In this document: positions 35,717 to 46,600 of the stretch, one piece after another
Layout: each line of letters begins with the position of its first letter
Numbering within the stretch: the stretch's first letter is position 1
Assembly (NCBI GenBank): GCA_028622995.1
Contig: JAJQJQ010000002.1
Coordinates: forward strand, 3,534,001-3,598,000
Direction of reading: 5' to 3'
DNA length: 64,000 nucleotides
DNA from: Panagrolaimus kolymaensis
Taxonomy: Eukaryota; Nematoda; Chromadorea; Rhabditida; Panagrolaimidae
Position numbers and translations under genes: made by a program
Notes under the pieces: model-generated
The model's input: the letters and a program-made list of their open reading frames with translations, nothing else
What the model was told of the DNA's origin: nothing
Databases searched by the model: none

Positions 35717-37430
35717 ATGAAACCGCTACTTTTGTTGCTGATGATAGCAGTAATTTTCTGCAATGGGCAAGAATTTAAACAATTTATCTTTCCTGAAAGC
35801 GACGATGTTATTATCAATGATGATGCCGATACGGGTGTGAGGGGATCCATCCTTTCTAATGCAAATGTTCAAAGTGAAGAAGCATCAGAGGAAATTGAAG
35901 TTAGATCAGTTGCAAATGATCTAGGAAGGCCGTTATTTCCTCAAAGTATAAATGCGCTTCCATCAGTACCGTATCCTCCAGCTGGATACATTCCTCAACC
36001 ACCGCCACAGCCACAGCCACTTCAACCAAATCCGTAAGTTTTAAATAATTAAAAATTAAAGTTTAGAGAGATAAAAAAACATGTTCTTTGCATTTTTAAA
36101 CATAAATTTTTAAAATACATTTCTGCAACCATAGCATCTATTTGCAAACTCATTTAATATTTAAAAAGTTATTTTTAGTGGTCTTCCTTATCCTCAACCT
36201 CAACAACCATACATGCCTCAACAGCCACTTCAACCATTACCACCCACAGGACAACCAGATCCAGCTGGTCATGCATATGAAATAAATTATTGTGATAAAG
36301 CTGAATTCTCCACCGCTCTTTTAGCTCAATATGATATGGAACGAATTGATTATTTTATTTATAATAAAACTTGCTCAGGAATATTTTTTCAATGCGCCAT
36401 TGGAAAAACTTTCATGCTACGATGTCCAAGTCCCATGCAAGCTTTTGATCCTTCTATTGTTAATTGTAACTTCCTAATTGATAATCGCATTTGTCCCGAA
36501 TATGATCATATTGTACATTGCAGTAAGTTTAAGTTCTGTAATGGGTTTCTATATAATAAATCGCTTGTTTTAAGCCATACAAGAAACGTGCACTGAAAAT
36601 CAATATGCTTGTTGTGCTGAGCCACAGCAATGCATCGATTTGAGTCATCGATGTGATTCAATACCCGACTGTAGTAACGGTGAAGACGAGAATAATTGTC
36701 CATCATGTGCCAAAAATGAGTTTGCATGTGTTAAAAGCGGTTCGTACCTTCTTCAAGGAACCATTTTTCATTAATGATTTATATTTTAGGACGTTGCATT
36801 CCACACGAAAAAAGATGCGACGGAGTTCCCGATGATTGCGCAGATGGTTCGAATCTTGATGAAACCGGATGCAGCAAAAATTCGAGTAAGATTTTACTCA
36901 AAAGTAAAATTATTTATAAAAAAAACTTCGTTTAGCTTGTTGGGGTAAATTTGTTTGTGATAGTCCCCAAACTATTGAAACTCTTGGACATAGTGAATGC
37001 ATAGATTATTCTTTACATTGTGATGGTCAAAAGCATTGCCCTGGAGGAGAAGATGAACTTAATTGTCGTAAGTGATAAGATAAAGTTTTAAAAGTAAAAA
37101 TTTCTTTTTATTTTTATTTTCAATAATAATATTGCAACATCTGCAATAAAAATGTTATAATATTTTTAGTAAATTACCCTCACTAATTTGCTATTTTATT
37201 TTTATAACCTGTTGATGATAGTGATTGAAAATGTGAATGAAAATTTAAAATTTTTTTTAGGTCAAACATCCACGAATTATCTTCTTTGCGAAAACCAAAA
37301 ACAGTCTGTTACTAAAGAACAATGGTGCGATGGAACGGTAAATTCTTACAAAAAGGTTCAACAATAAATAAATAAATTATTTTTTTAGGAACAGTGCAAT
37401 GATGGCTCTGACGAAAAGTATTGTTATTAA
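35717..37430 (+). CDS. Secreted protein with chitin-binding type-2 and four LDL-receptor class A modules
   Basis: Exons in phase: 35717-36033, 36179-36522, 36575-36739, 36790-36885, 36936-37067, 37261-37337 and 37389-37430. Signal peptide [17 protein letters not shown]; acidic spacer; a Pro/Gln repeat region (about 90-130); then a peritrophin-A type six-Cys module (YCDKAEF through [14 protein letters not shown]). Four LDLa modules follow, each ending in a calcium-cage motif: [42 protein letters not shown]. Such CBM14+LDLa combinations occur at the front of arthropod chitin deacetylases, but no deacetylase domain follows: the stop comes six residues after the last acidic cage. Likely an extracellular, cuticle- or eggshell-associated matrix protein. 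The specific role is unknown. Confidence 0.85.
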
Positions 37431-37898
37431 TAAAAATTTATTTATACACACATACGTTGAATTGTAATTATCCTTTACAAGCAAATAAAAAAATAACAAA
37501 TTTTTAGTTTACTTAAAAAAATTATAATCACCAAATATTGAAACTTATGTAAGGCACAATGCGGTTTGAATAATTTTATTATCGAATGATCAACATTTAA
37601 ATAATGTGGAGCAATAAATAAATTTCGGGTTTTCAAATAATTTTTTGTATTGCCTAATTATATGGTCTTAAGCACAATTGAATCGTTTGTCGGGATTCAT
37701 TCTTAAATTTTAAAAACATTATTACGTTAACACGAAGGGAAAAATGTAAAATATAGTACCGATAATCAAAAAGAGTGTGACACAGTTGACAAAATAGTTT
37801 GTTATCCATTAATTTCTTATTTAATAACTTTGGCAGTAATATAATTTTTAAAGTTTAATTTAAAATTAATGACACTCCGAACGAAAATACGAAAGCAG
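37431..37898. other. Convergent 3' spacer
   Basis: The 3' UTRs of the chitin-binding/LDLa gene (an AATAAA overlaps its stop region at 37428) and of the minus-strand orphan gene. No other feature recognised. Confidence 0.5.
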
Positions 37899-39290
37899 TC
37901 ATTCTTCAATGATATCAGAAAGCGGAGTCCTAAAATTATGTCGCATATATGTAAAATTACTATGATTTTATTCACCAAACCTGGTTCGTAAAATATCTGC
38001 TCTTCCAGGGCAATTTGCAAAATGAAGATTTACTAAAACAATGAAATCATCAACAGTTTCATACATTTCATGTTTCAAAGCTCCATCACAGCATATATTT
38101 GTCCATGGCCTGAAAGTTTATTTAGTGTCATTTCCTAAAACTTGCAGCATCGTTTAATTATCATTTTGAACTTTATGGCATTTAAAAAAGCCACCATAAC
38201 ATTACGTTTTGTACTTTTTTGACGTCTAAATTCTCAATCTATGAAGTCAATTTGTTTTATTTATTTATACTTTTGTCGAACAATGACTACCTTTATTTGT
38301 GTATGTCACCAACTCACGAGGCTTTTTTTTCATTTTTAGCTTGAATTAATTGTTGGCACTCGAATGCCACAATTTTTTTCATACACTTTATTTTTTTGTT
38401 GTGCTGCAATTTGATACGTTGCTTTATATAAAAACAAAAGCCCTTAGTTTCACCTTCATTGATCATTCTTTTCTCACAACCTTAAATATTTTTTTAGGTT
38501 GTTGTTTTTTAATTTTTTTATTCAACAAAAAATCCTGATGATTTTGGAAGAAAAAAGTTTAAGCACTTTGAAACATTTATGGCGTTATTTAAATATAAAA
38601 ATTTTAATTGGCATCGAATTAACTTGCAAATCCAATTTCCTCTCTTCACTTTTTGATGGAGAAAACAATTTTTAACAACTTTAAAAGTGCTTGAATTTCA
38701 AGCTTTGTCATTATTTATGCTGCAAAGTATCAAAAGTTTAACAGGAAGTTTTAAATTAAAGTTTAAAACACTACGTCAAAAAGTAATTTTTTTTAATAAA
38801 GTAAATATGGAGTGATAATAATTGTATGCTTTAAATTAGCCACAGTGGTGGATGGTGGTGACCTTTAAACTTATAGCAGATGTAAAAAAAATTACTTATT
38901 TTTTAAAACATGGGGATAAAGCGCGGGTAGGAAAACTAAAGGATGCTTAGGGAAATTTTACCTTCATTCGCCTAATAAAAACTATTGTCTAAGTACAAAA
39001 ATTTAAAGACACTGATATTGATAGCATTTAATATTGAAGTTTTGCATTTAGTAATCCATAAAAAAAATAACTTACCGATCGAGCATATGCCTTTTATATT
39101 TTCTAACCATATCTCTTGCATGTTGAATGGAATTCCCATAAAAGCCTCTTAAATCATTTCCATGAGGGCAATTAATAAAATGCTCATCCAATCTATATTC
39201 GAATCTCGCTAAATTGTTATCCATCCTATCTAACATTTCCAAAATTGATAATTTTCGTGGACGTGAATTTCTTAATCCCGAATTTCCCAT
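37899..39290 (-). CDS. Orphan small protein with an internal repeat
   Basis: Three exons in phase: 39290-39076, 38109-37981 and 37929-37899, 124 residues. I recognise no family. There is no signal peptide or membrane segment; the N-terminus is basic (NSRPRK) and helical segments follow. Two parts resemble each other: LDEHFINCPHGNDLRGF and LVNLHFANCPGRADILR share HF-x-NCP and a following D-x-L/I-x-R/G pattern, suggesting a duplicated unit with conserved Cys. Splice signals are good (GTAAGT donor, TTTCAG acceptor), and the phase closes across a 966-bp intron, supporting a real gene. Head to head with DNALI1 (494-bp gap), so the two may be co-expressed. Confidence 0.6.
38110..39075 (-). other. 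Long intron of the orphan gene
   Basis: At 966 bp this is one of the longest introns in a window where most are 40-60 bp. It contains no coding-like frame or clear transposon ends. Its size could reflect regulatory content or an alternative exon. Confidence 0.45.
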
Positions 39291-39784
39291 ATTTTTTCCT
39301 TCTTCTTTCGTTTTTAATGGTTTTATTATTATTAAATTTATTTATAATTAATTCAAAACTAAAAAGGCAAAACCAAAAAAGCGAAGAAGATGAGGGACTC
39401 AAAACATATGAATGGCAAAAAAAAAAACTCACGCTTGTTTCTTCCACCAGAATGAAACCCGCTTGTGATGAGAAAAGAAAAGAGACACGCCTTTTTTGTC
39501 GAAAAAACTTGCAAGCTTTTACATGTATTTTTGTGAGCTAAAAGAAAACATGCAGAGCCCTTAATATGAACTTCATAAAGCCGCTATATAACCTCCAAGC
39601 TTCACGCAAACAACAGCCGCGTTAGTAACCAAGTTCCTTTTTTCTTGAGTCATTCGTTTGTCAAAAAAAAATACAGAAAACTTTTTATTTTTAAAGTGTA
39701 AGAAAAGCAAAAAATTTTACGCATGAAACTACTATAAAGAAAAAAATAAATAAAAAAATATATTTTTTCAATTTTAATCGTAAA
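39291..39784. promoter_or_regulatory. Divergent promoter region orphan gene / DNALI1
   Basis: The 494 bp between the two start codons carry both promoters. I looked for an RFX X-box here and did not find a good match. Confidence 0.5.
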
Positions 39785-41026
39785 ATGTCAGAGCCGAATT
39801 TCCTTCAACTTAAACCTCAAGAACCCGCACCTGAAGATGAAAGTGAATTCAATCCGGATTTTGATAAACTCATTGAAAATAGTAGTTCCAATCTTCCATC
39901 GGTTGATCCAGAAAAGCAGCTTCAAAGAATTTTAGATTGTGTTTTGCCGCCACGGTAAATTTCCGTTTTTTCTTTGCTTCCTCCTTTTTTGTTTTTTTTA
40001 AAGCTTAAATAAAATTCGATAAAATTTGTTTTTTACTCTCCTGAATCTCAGCAACAAAATGCAAGGTTAAAAACCAAGCAGAAAAAATAATTTCATTTTT
40101 TTTATTTTGCAGAAGAATCGAAGAACGTGGTCAATTTTTTATTCAACGAGCAAGTCCAACTCCTAGCACCCGATTAGATTTAGTAGCATTACAAGAAAAA
40201 TTTGAAGCTGCTTTGCAAATGGGACGTGCAAAACCATTTGGAATTTGTCCCATTCGTCGAAAAATTTATGATGAACTTTTTGGTAATTCTTTTTTCTCCT
40301 TTATCATAGTGCATTTGCATTAAAGTTATTAAAAATGCGTCATACTCTATAAATAATATTAGACTTGTCCGAGGGAATAATTAAAAAAAGCTGTTAAAAA
40401 CAGAAGAAGAAAGATGGTCTAGAAAGTTTTACACCTATTTGCAATAAAAAAAAACCAACAACTTTGATTTATTGTTTATGTCTTTATATGATAACTCAAA
40501 GTTTAAAAAAATAAAACTTCCAAATAAGTGTCAAAATACTTTGAAATAAATTAAGCGAGGTTACAACACTTTCAGCTATAATAGTTATTCTAGACTAACT
40601 TATAACCACACTCCTTTTTTAGATGAATTAATCCGACAGGTTACTGTAAATTGCGCAGAACGAGGATTACTTTTACTTCGAATTCGTGAAGAAATTCGCC
40701 TTACTTTACTTGCATATCAAAGTGTTCTTGAAAGTGCAATTGCATATGGAATTCGAAAAGCTGTAAGCGTTGAAAAGCAACAAACGAATGCCGTGGTTGA
40801 AAGGGATGAAGAAAAAGTCAAAAATGTTGAACTTTGTCATCGAATTGAACAGCTTCAAAAGCAGTTAACCACCGAGCGAACCATTAAAGAAGAAGAAGTA
40901 AAACTTTTGGAGCAATCAATGAAAGATGAAAATGAAAGACTTCTTGAATCAAATCGAATTCTTAAAATGCATTTACAATCCATTATTCAAATGGATCAAC
41001 AACAAGCTCCACAAGTTAATGATTAA
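39785..41026 (+). CDS. DNALI1: Axonemal dynein light intermediate polypeptide (p28/DNALI1)
   Basis: Three exons in phase: 39785-39954, 40113-40282 and 40623-41026, 247 residues (human DNALI1: 258). Conservation is strong along the length: LQRILDCVLPPR, TPSTRLDLVALQEKF, GICPIRRKIYDELFDELIRQVT and VNCAERGLLLLRIREEIRLTLLAYQSVLES, followed by a C-terminal coiled coil (about 165-235). In other animals p28 binds inner-arm axonemal dyneins in motile cilia and sperm flagella. Nematodes have no motile axonemes, so its partner here is unclear. The start has no upstream in-frame Met. Divergent from the orphan gene; the second intron is 340 bp. Confidence 0.92.
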
Positions 41027-41601
41027 TTCGTTTGCTTGTGTTCATTCAGTCCTTAATAAGTTTTAGAAGGGAAAGAAAAATAATCATAATAATATTAAAG
41101 CAGCCATGTTTTTTGAACAATGAATTCATTATCGAGACATTAATTGTAATCCAATTTTTCACGTATAATTTGTATGTATGTAAACCATATTGATAAGCAT
41201 TACTTTATTAAGAGATTCTAACCGTAAGCCATTTTTGTAAATATATGTATTATAACAAACAAACAAACTAACAAAAAATATGTCAAAGGAAAATTTTACA
41301 AACAATAATAAAGATATAATTAAAAAAAACCAGTATAAACAAAAAATATCATCACGAAGCATTAACATCCGAATCAGATTGACTATTAAACCAGTTGCAT
41401 TGTATGCACTTTTCTGATATATAAATATAAAGTACCGTTTTGAAATATCAAACCACGTCTTTAAAAGTAAAGAAAAAATTGCCCGAATAAGCATATAAAA
41501 AAGAAAGACATTATTAACACAACTACGAATAAAAATAATAAACAAAAACCCGCTTTAATAAAAAGCGTATTATGAAAGAAGTAGAGACGAAAATATGATA
41601 A
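41027..41601. other. Convergent 3' spacer DNALI1 / Elongin A
   Basis: 3' UTRs of the convergent neighbours, AT-rich; no gene recognised. The minus-strand frame at 41159-41545 is hydrophobic, Phe/Ile-rich noise from T-runs. Confidence 0.5.
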
Positions 41602-43047
41602 TCATCTACGCTTCATTTTCATCATTCGAAGAGTTTTTTGCATCAATGCACCTTTCTTAGGTGGATTCGTCGTTGAGATATTTTGTGAACGAGATGATGA
41701 AGAACTTGGACCAACTCCACCCATTCGCATAGCAGCTGGAATTGTAGCTATGCCAGCTTTTGAGCCTAAGATGATAAATTTAAAAAAAATAGAGTTTAAT
41801 AAAATTACCATTATGATATATCTCACGGCGAGCTTTAGCAACATCAATCGCGTGTGGAACCTTGTATGCAGGAACTACAGTACCATTGTTAATTTGACGC
41901 CGTCGAACATTTGCTGGTGTAATAGCATCGGAGAGCTTGGTAACCATTTGTTGATCCAGTTTATTTTCCTTTTTTATCTTGTTTGAAATTTGTTTCAACC
42001 GAATTTCCCGTAATTCAAGCTGTCTCTATAGTTATTTTATTCATTAAAGTTATCAGAAAAATGAACCAAACCTTGTAGCATAGTTTCCACGACTCATCTT
42101 CATCTTTTTCTTTGATTGATTTCGGGAACGCTTTGATACAAATAGTTTTCCAAAGAACATCACTATCTTCTTCAATATGCTAAACTTAGGACAAATTGCA
42201 TGAATATTTGATGAAATATATAAGAACTTACAGGATTGAAATGTTCTACTCTTTCAAGCTGTTCAGGAGTACAGCGAACAAGAACAGGCTCAAATACAGA
42301 GAATACTGTTGGTAAAGGACCATGAGTAAAATCTTAAAAAGCATAAAAGGTAAAAAGCTTTAACTATGCAAAAAAGATTGTCTTACAATCAACATTTTGC
42401 ATGCAAACAGTCATTGACAAGTTGAATAAAGTATCAACTTTTTTGACAGTTTTAGCTTGTTTGCGACCAGTATACATTTTCATTGGTTTTCCACGGCGAG
42501 CACTAAATGCAGCAGGATCAATCTCAGCTTCAACTGTTGTAGGTTGAATTGGAACAAAACTTTTTTGAATAAATTCTTCTTTAGGTTGTTCAGGCTCTTT
42601 AATAATGACACGAATTTTCTTAGGAACTGAAACAGGAGCTTTTAAAGCATCAGCGAATGAGATTTGTGAAGTTGATTTGATTTCTTCAGTATCCTCTTCA
42701 AATGGCCTTTTACGTTCATTATAAATACTATTTCCATTCAATGTTCCATTGGTGGCTTCGGATTGCTCGCTAGCAAGTTTTCGCCATTTTTCAACTATCT
42801 TCTGAGCTTTATGTCCAAGTTCTAGATGATTTCGAAGCCTGTTCACTTCTTTACCAACACCGGTTTCAGTAAGCAATGAAACAGACATATCAATTCGATC
42901 CAGCCGACTAAGAGCATGTGAAACCTATAATTCAACTATTGATTAATGAGTTTTCATGAGAAAATACCAAAACACACAAACCTTAGAATCATCATTGAGT
43001 TGTCCTATATATTTTCGGATTCTTGCAACCTGATCTCCTGTACTCAT
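41602..43047 (-). CDS. ELOA: Elongin A (transcription elongation factor B subunit 3)
   Basis: Six exons in phase: 43047-42982, 42924-42387, 42332-42232, 42179-42072, 42025-41809 and 41765-41602, about 397 residues, shorter than the human protein (about 770). The N-terminus is a TFIIS N-terminal (LW) domain: LTETGVGKEVNRLRNH and KIVEKWRKLASEQ. After an acidic/basic linker comes the Elongin A domain: TLFNLSMTVCMQNVD (BC-box region), FSVFEPVLVRCTPEQLERVE, DVLWKTICIKAF and ESWKLCYKRQLELRE. Elongin A raises Pol II elongation rate and, with Elongin B/C and CUL5, ubiquitinates stalled Pol II. The BC-box Cys is Ser here, see findings. PNUTS lies 650 bp upstream on the same strand. Confidence 0.92.
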
Positions 43048-43697
43048 TTTATGTTTGAATGCTACAAAAAGTAATATATATATATTGATTTATAAATCCT
43101 TCAGTCATGCGATAAAAATAAAATCAAAGTAAAAAAAAGTCCGACAAATAAAAAATGAAATAAAGAACATTGTTTTTAACATAAATGTATTTTCCTTTTA
43201 GAAACAATTAAAAAAATATTTGGGCTTTGAATTTATAATAAAATCTAATATTTTAACTTAAAAAATAAGCAAAAAAGAGTGAAGGAGAAAGAAAAAGAAT
43301 ACGCAAAAAAGTTCTTTTTAAAATTTATTTGAATGACGTGAATGCTAGCAGCTAAGAAGGTCTCACTGCTTAAAGAGGCCGTTCTTAAAACGAAGACGCC
43401 ACTCATTTAAATTTGAAAAAATGGATGAATTGTAAAAGAAATTGACTCAACCAAAGTTTGATATTATAATATTATTTTTTTCTATCAACACAATATAATT
43501 CTTTAATAAGAAACCAAAAAAATTCTTACATAAAGCAAAACCAACAACTTTAAAGATAAATAGCTTATTAGATTTTAATGAAACAACAAACGGGGAAAAA
43601 TAAAACCTCGTGAAGCTGGTTTTGGTAACCGTACAAAGATAAAAATAATAGACAATAAAAACTTTAGGTATAAAATCAACATGACATAATAGTATAA
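43048..43697 (-). other. PNUTS to Elongin A spacer
   Basis: 650 bp on the minus strand from the PNUTS stop to the Elongin A start: PNUTS 3' UTR and Elongin A 5' region. Too long for a tight operon spacing, but tandem co-transcription is not excluded. No other feature recognised. Confidence 0.5.
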
Positions 43698-46600
43698 TTA
43701 TAATGGTGAACGAGATGGTGAACGTGTAGGTGGTGAACGTGAAGGTGAACGATCCCTTGAATGTCGAGAGCTTCGAGATGCTCTTCGAGGAGGTGAAGGT
43801 GGACTTCGAGATCTTGAATGGCGTCTTGGAGAAGGTGATGGAGAGCTGGAATAATGCCTTCTTCGTCTCGGACTTGGCGAACGCCGGTTGCTTCCACGAT
43901 ACTCCTCTCTTCGCTTGAATCTCCGAGAATCAGAATATCTAAATTTATAACAATCAAAAAAAATTTTTTAAATAAAATTTTTACTCAAAGTTGTCTTGAT
44001 TGCTTTTAGAACTTTGATGGCTTGAATTGAAATTTCCTTTACCCATAGTGAATCTACCACGAGAAGCTTCGCCACCTCCTTTTCCACCACTAAAACGAGG
44101 CGTTAATGGTCGAAAGGCGTTGGATGGTTGTTGATGAAGAAAGCTACAAAAAATGCTATCATTTAAAAAAAAAGGTTCCATCATCAACTAAACCGTTAAT
44201 TTAAAAAAAAACTTACTGGCAATTATTACCATAAGTGCAGTTATTTCTCAAGAAAAATCTACAGGGTACAGTAGCTGAAATTTAAAAGTTTAAAATTTTA
44301 ATGTTAAAAATAAAATTACGTTGTTGTAGTCGAGGACCTGGCGGTCGAAATCCTCCGGGTACTTGCATACGTTGCATATTAGGCAATGCACCACTTGAAT
44401 GTATGTCAATTGGAACTTCTACGATATCATCTACAGATGGCGGGATTCCAACAGATTGAAGTGATTTTGGTATTGCGGGTGGAGGCACATTAAAATTTGG
44501 AAAAGCCATGGGAGCTGTTATTGGTGAAAGAAAAGAATTTTGAGTAACAGAGGGTGTTGGAATAGACATAGAAGTGACGGAAGTTGGCGTATTCATAATT
44601 CTAGTTTTCTCTAACAATTTCTCAATGCCTCCACTCTTTTTTAATTTTGCAAAAATATCCGATACATCAGTTGATTTTGAAGAAAATGCATTCAAATTGC
44701 TTGGTTTGTCAGCAAGTATCACAAGCTCTTCAGCTGGAGGAGGAACTGGCTTCGGTCCGGAAGGAAAGGGTGGCGGCAGGGTATAATTTTTTGCAGCACG
44801 GTGTATATCGACATTTGAAAGTATTTGCAATCCTGTATCATCATTGATTTGATCTTTTGGAATTGGAACATTAACTGAAGTAGATGCATGAAGGGTGGAT
44901 GGAGCTGGAATAGTTAAATTTGGCTGAACCACTTGAATAGAAGTAACACGAACAGAAGGTGGTGGAGAATCAGGGGCAAAATCCATTATTTCTTCTTCAC
45001 TTAATTCTTTTGGAACATTTTCAGGTACATTAGTGCTAGTAATAGCATAAGGTGCTGAATTAAGTTCAAAAATTGCGGCCATTCCACCAATTTCATAGAA
45101 AGCTCTCATAACTTGTTCTTGTCTTTCATTTTCTTCCCGAATCATGACAGCTGAAAATGGTTTGGCAAGAGATTGTGCATACAATTCTGGTCTATGCCAT
45201 TCTTCTTGAATTTCTTCTGAGTAATTATTAAAATCAATAGTCGTATCATCACCATATTTCGGTTCTTTTTCGTCCTCTTCTTCATCTTCTGAATCTGATT
45301 TTCTTTGTTTCAATGAAAGTCTTTCAGCTTCCGCATCTGCATGTTTCATATCTGCTGTTCTATGACCTAAAAGTTGGGTTAAAAGTTTGCAAGGAGGTGA
45401 TTTTAAAAATATAATTTACTTGGATCGCGGAGCAGATTTTCGATGAGCTTTGCATAAACAAGTTGTTCACCTTTATCATCAGCAAAATGAATTCTTCTTT
45501 TACTTCCAGGAGCAGGAACCCGATTTGGATCAGGGCCATTAGGATCAATAGGTTCAAAATCAAAGTTACGATTCGTTGTGGATGATGCTGACGATGATGG
45601 GGCAAAAATTGGTTCCTATAAAAACCTTTTATTAATAAGAAGAAGATACCGACCCAAACAATACCATAGGTGAAATTGCTTGAGGTTCAATCATTTGTGG
45701 TGGCTTTTTTCGTCTCTTTTGGAGATCAATAGCATTTGTATTACCAGACAAGGCATTCATAAAACTGTTACTAGGAACAGCAGGACCAGGCGCTAAAATT
45801 TTAAAAAATGAATAACAAATATTAGATAAATTTCCTTTACTTTTTTTCAGTATGACATTAGGTTTTTGTACACTAACACGTGGCGATATCGAAACTCTTT
45901 TCGGAGGATTGGACTCTTCATCAACATCTTCTTCAAGGCCTATAATTTTAACATTTCAGCATTATGTTTAACAATATTTTTTTCACAATCATTTCCTTTT
46001 TAGTGTCTTTTGTATGTGATACTGTATAAATTTAAAAAACACATAGTTTGCTTCGTAAAACTTAGTTATTTCGTCATCGCTACATAACCGCATCTATTTT
46101 ATGTTTTTTTTTATCCCTTTTCTTTCCCTTTTTTGTTATTCATTACATGCTTTTAAGTGTGCGAAAACACTTTAAATTTGAATATGTAATTATATTAACC
46201 GGATAAAAGTACCAAACATCACAAAAGTGGCAAGGAAAAGACAATAAAATATAATAAAAGTAATTACCTAAAAAGAGAAAGATTAGTAATTATTTTTATA
46301 GCTTATTTGAACTTACCAGTCAATCGACGCTTCGTAACTTTAGTTCTTGCTTTCGGTCTAGTCTTGATTTCAGTCTTTGATTCTAATTTTGGTTGTGAAG
46401 CTGTTGAAGATTTCTCGATTTCTGTATCTAGAATTTTTTTCATTTTTACTTTTAAAACAAAAAATACGGATCAATGAAAAGCTTTTAGGATTTTGTGAAA
46501 GTTGTTGATGTCGCTAACGCGCGTTCTTTGTTTTCGTCGTAACAGAGTGAAGAATTTAAAAAGTTTGCATTATTACTTCTTAACAAGGCTATTAATAAAT

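Noticed and set aside
36840..36860. Possible tRNA B-box (GGTTCGAATCT)
   Set aside because: It is within an LDLa-coding exon (DGSNLD) with no matching A-box or cloverleaf.
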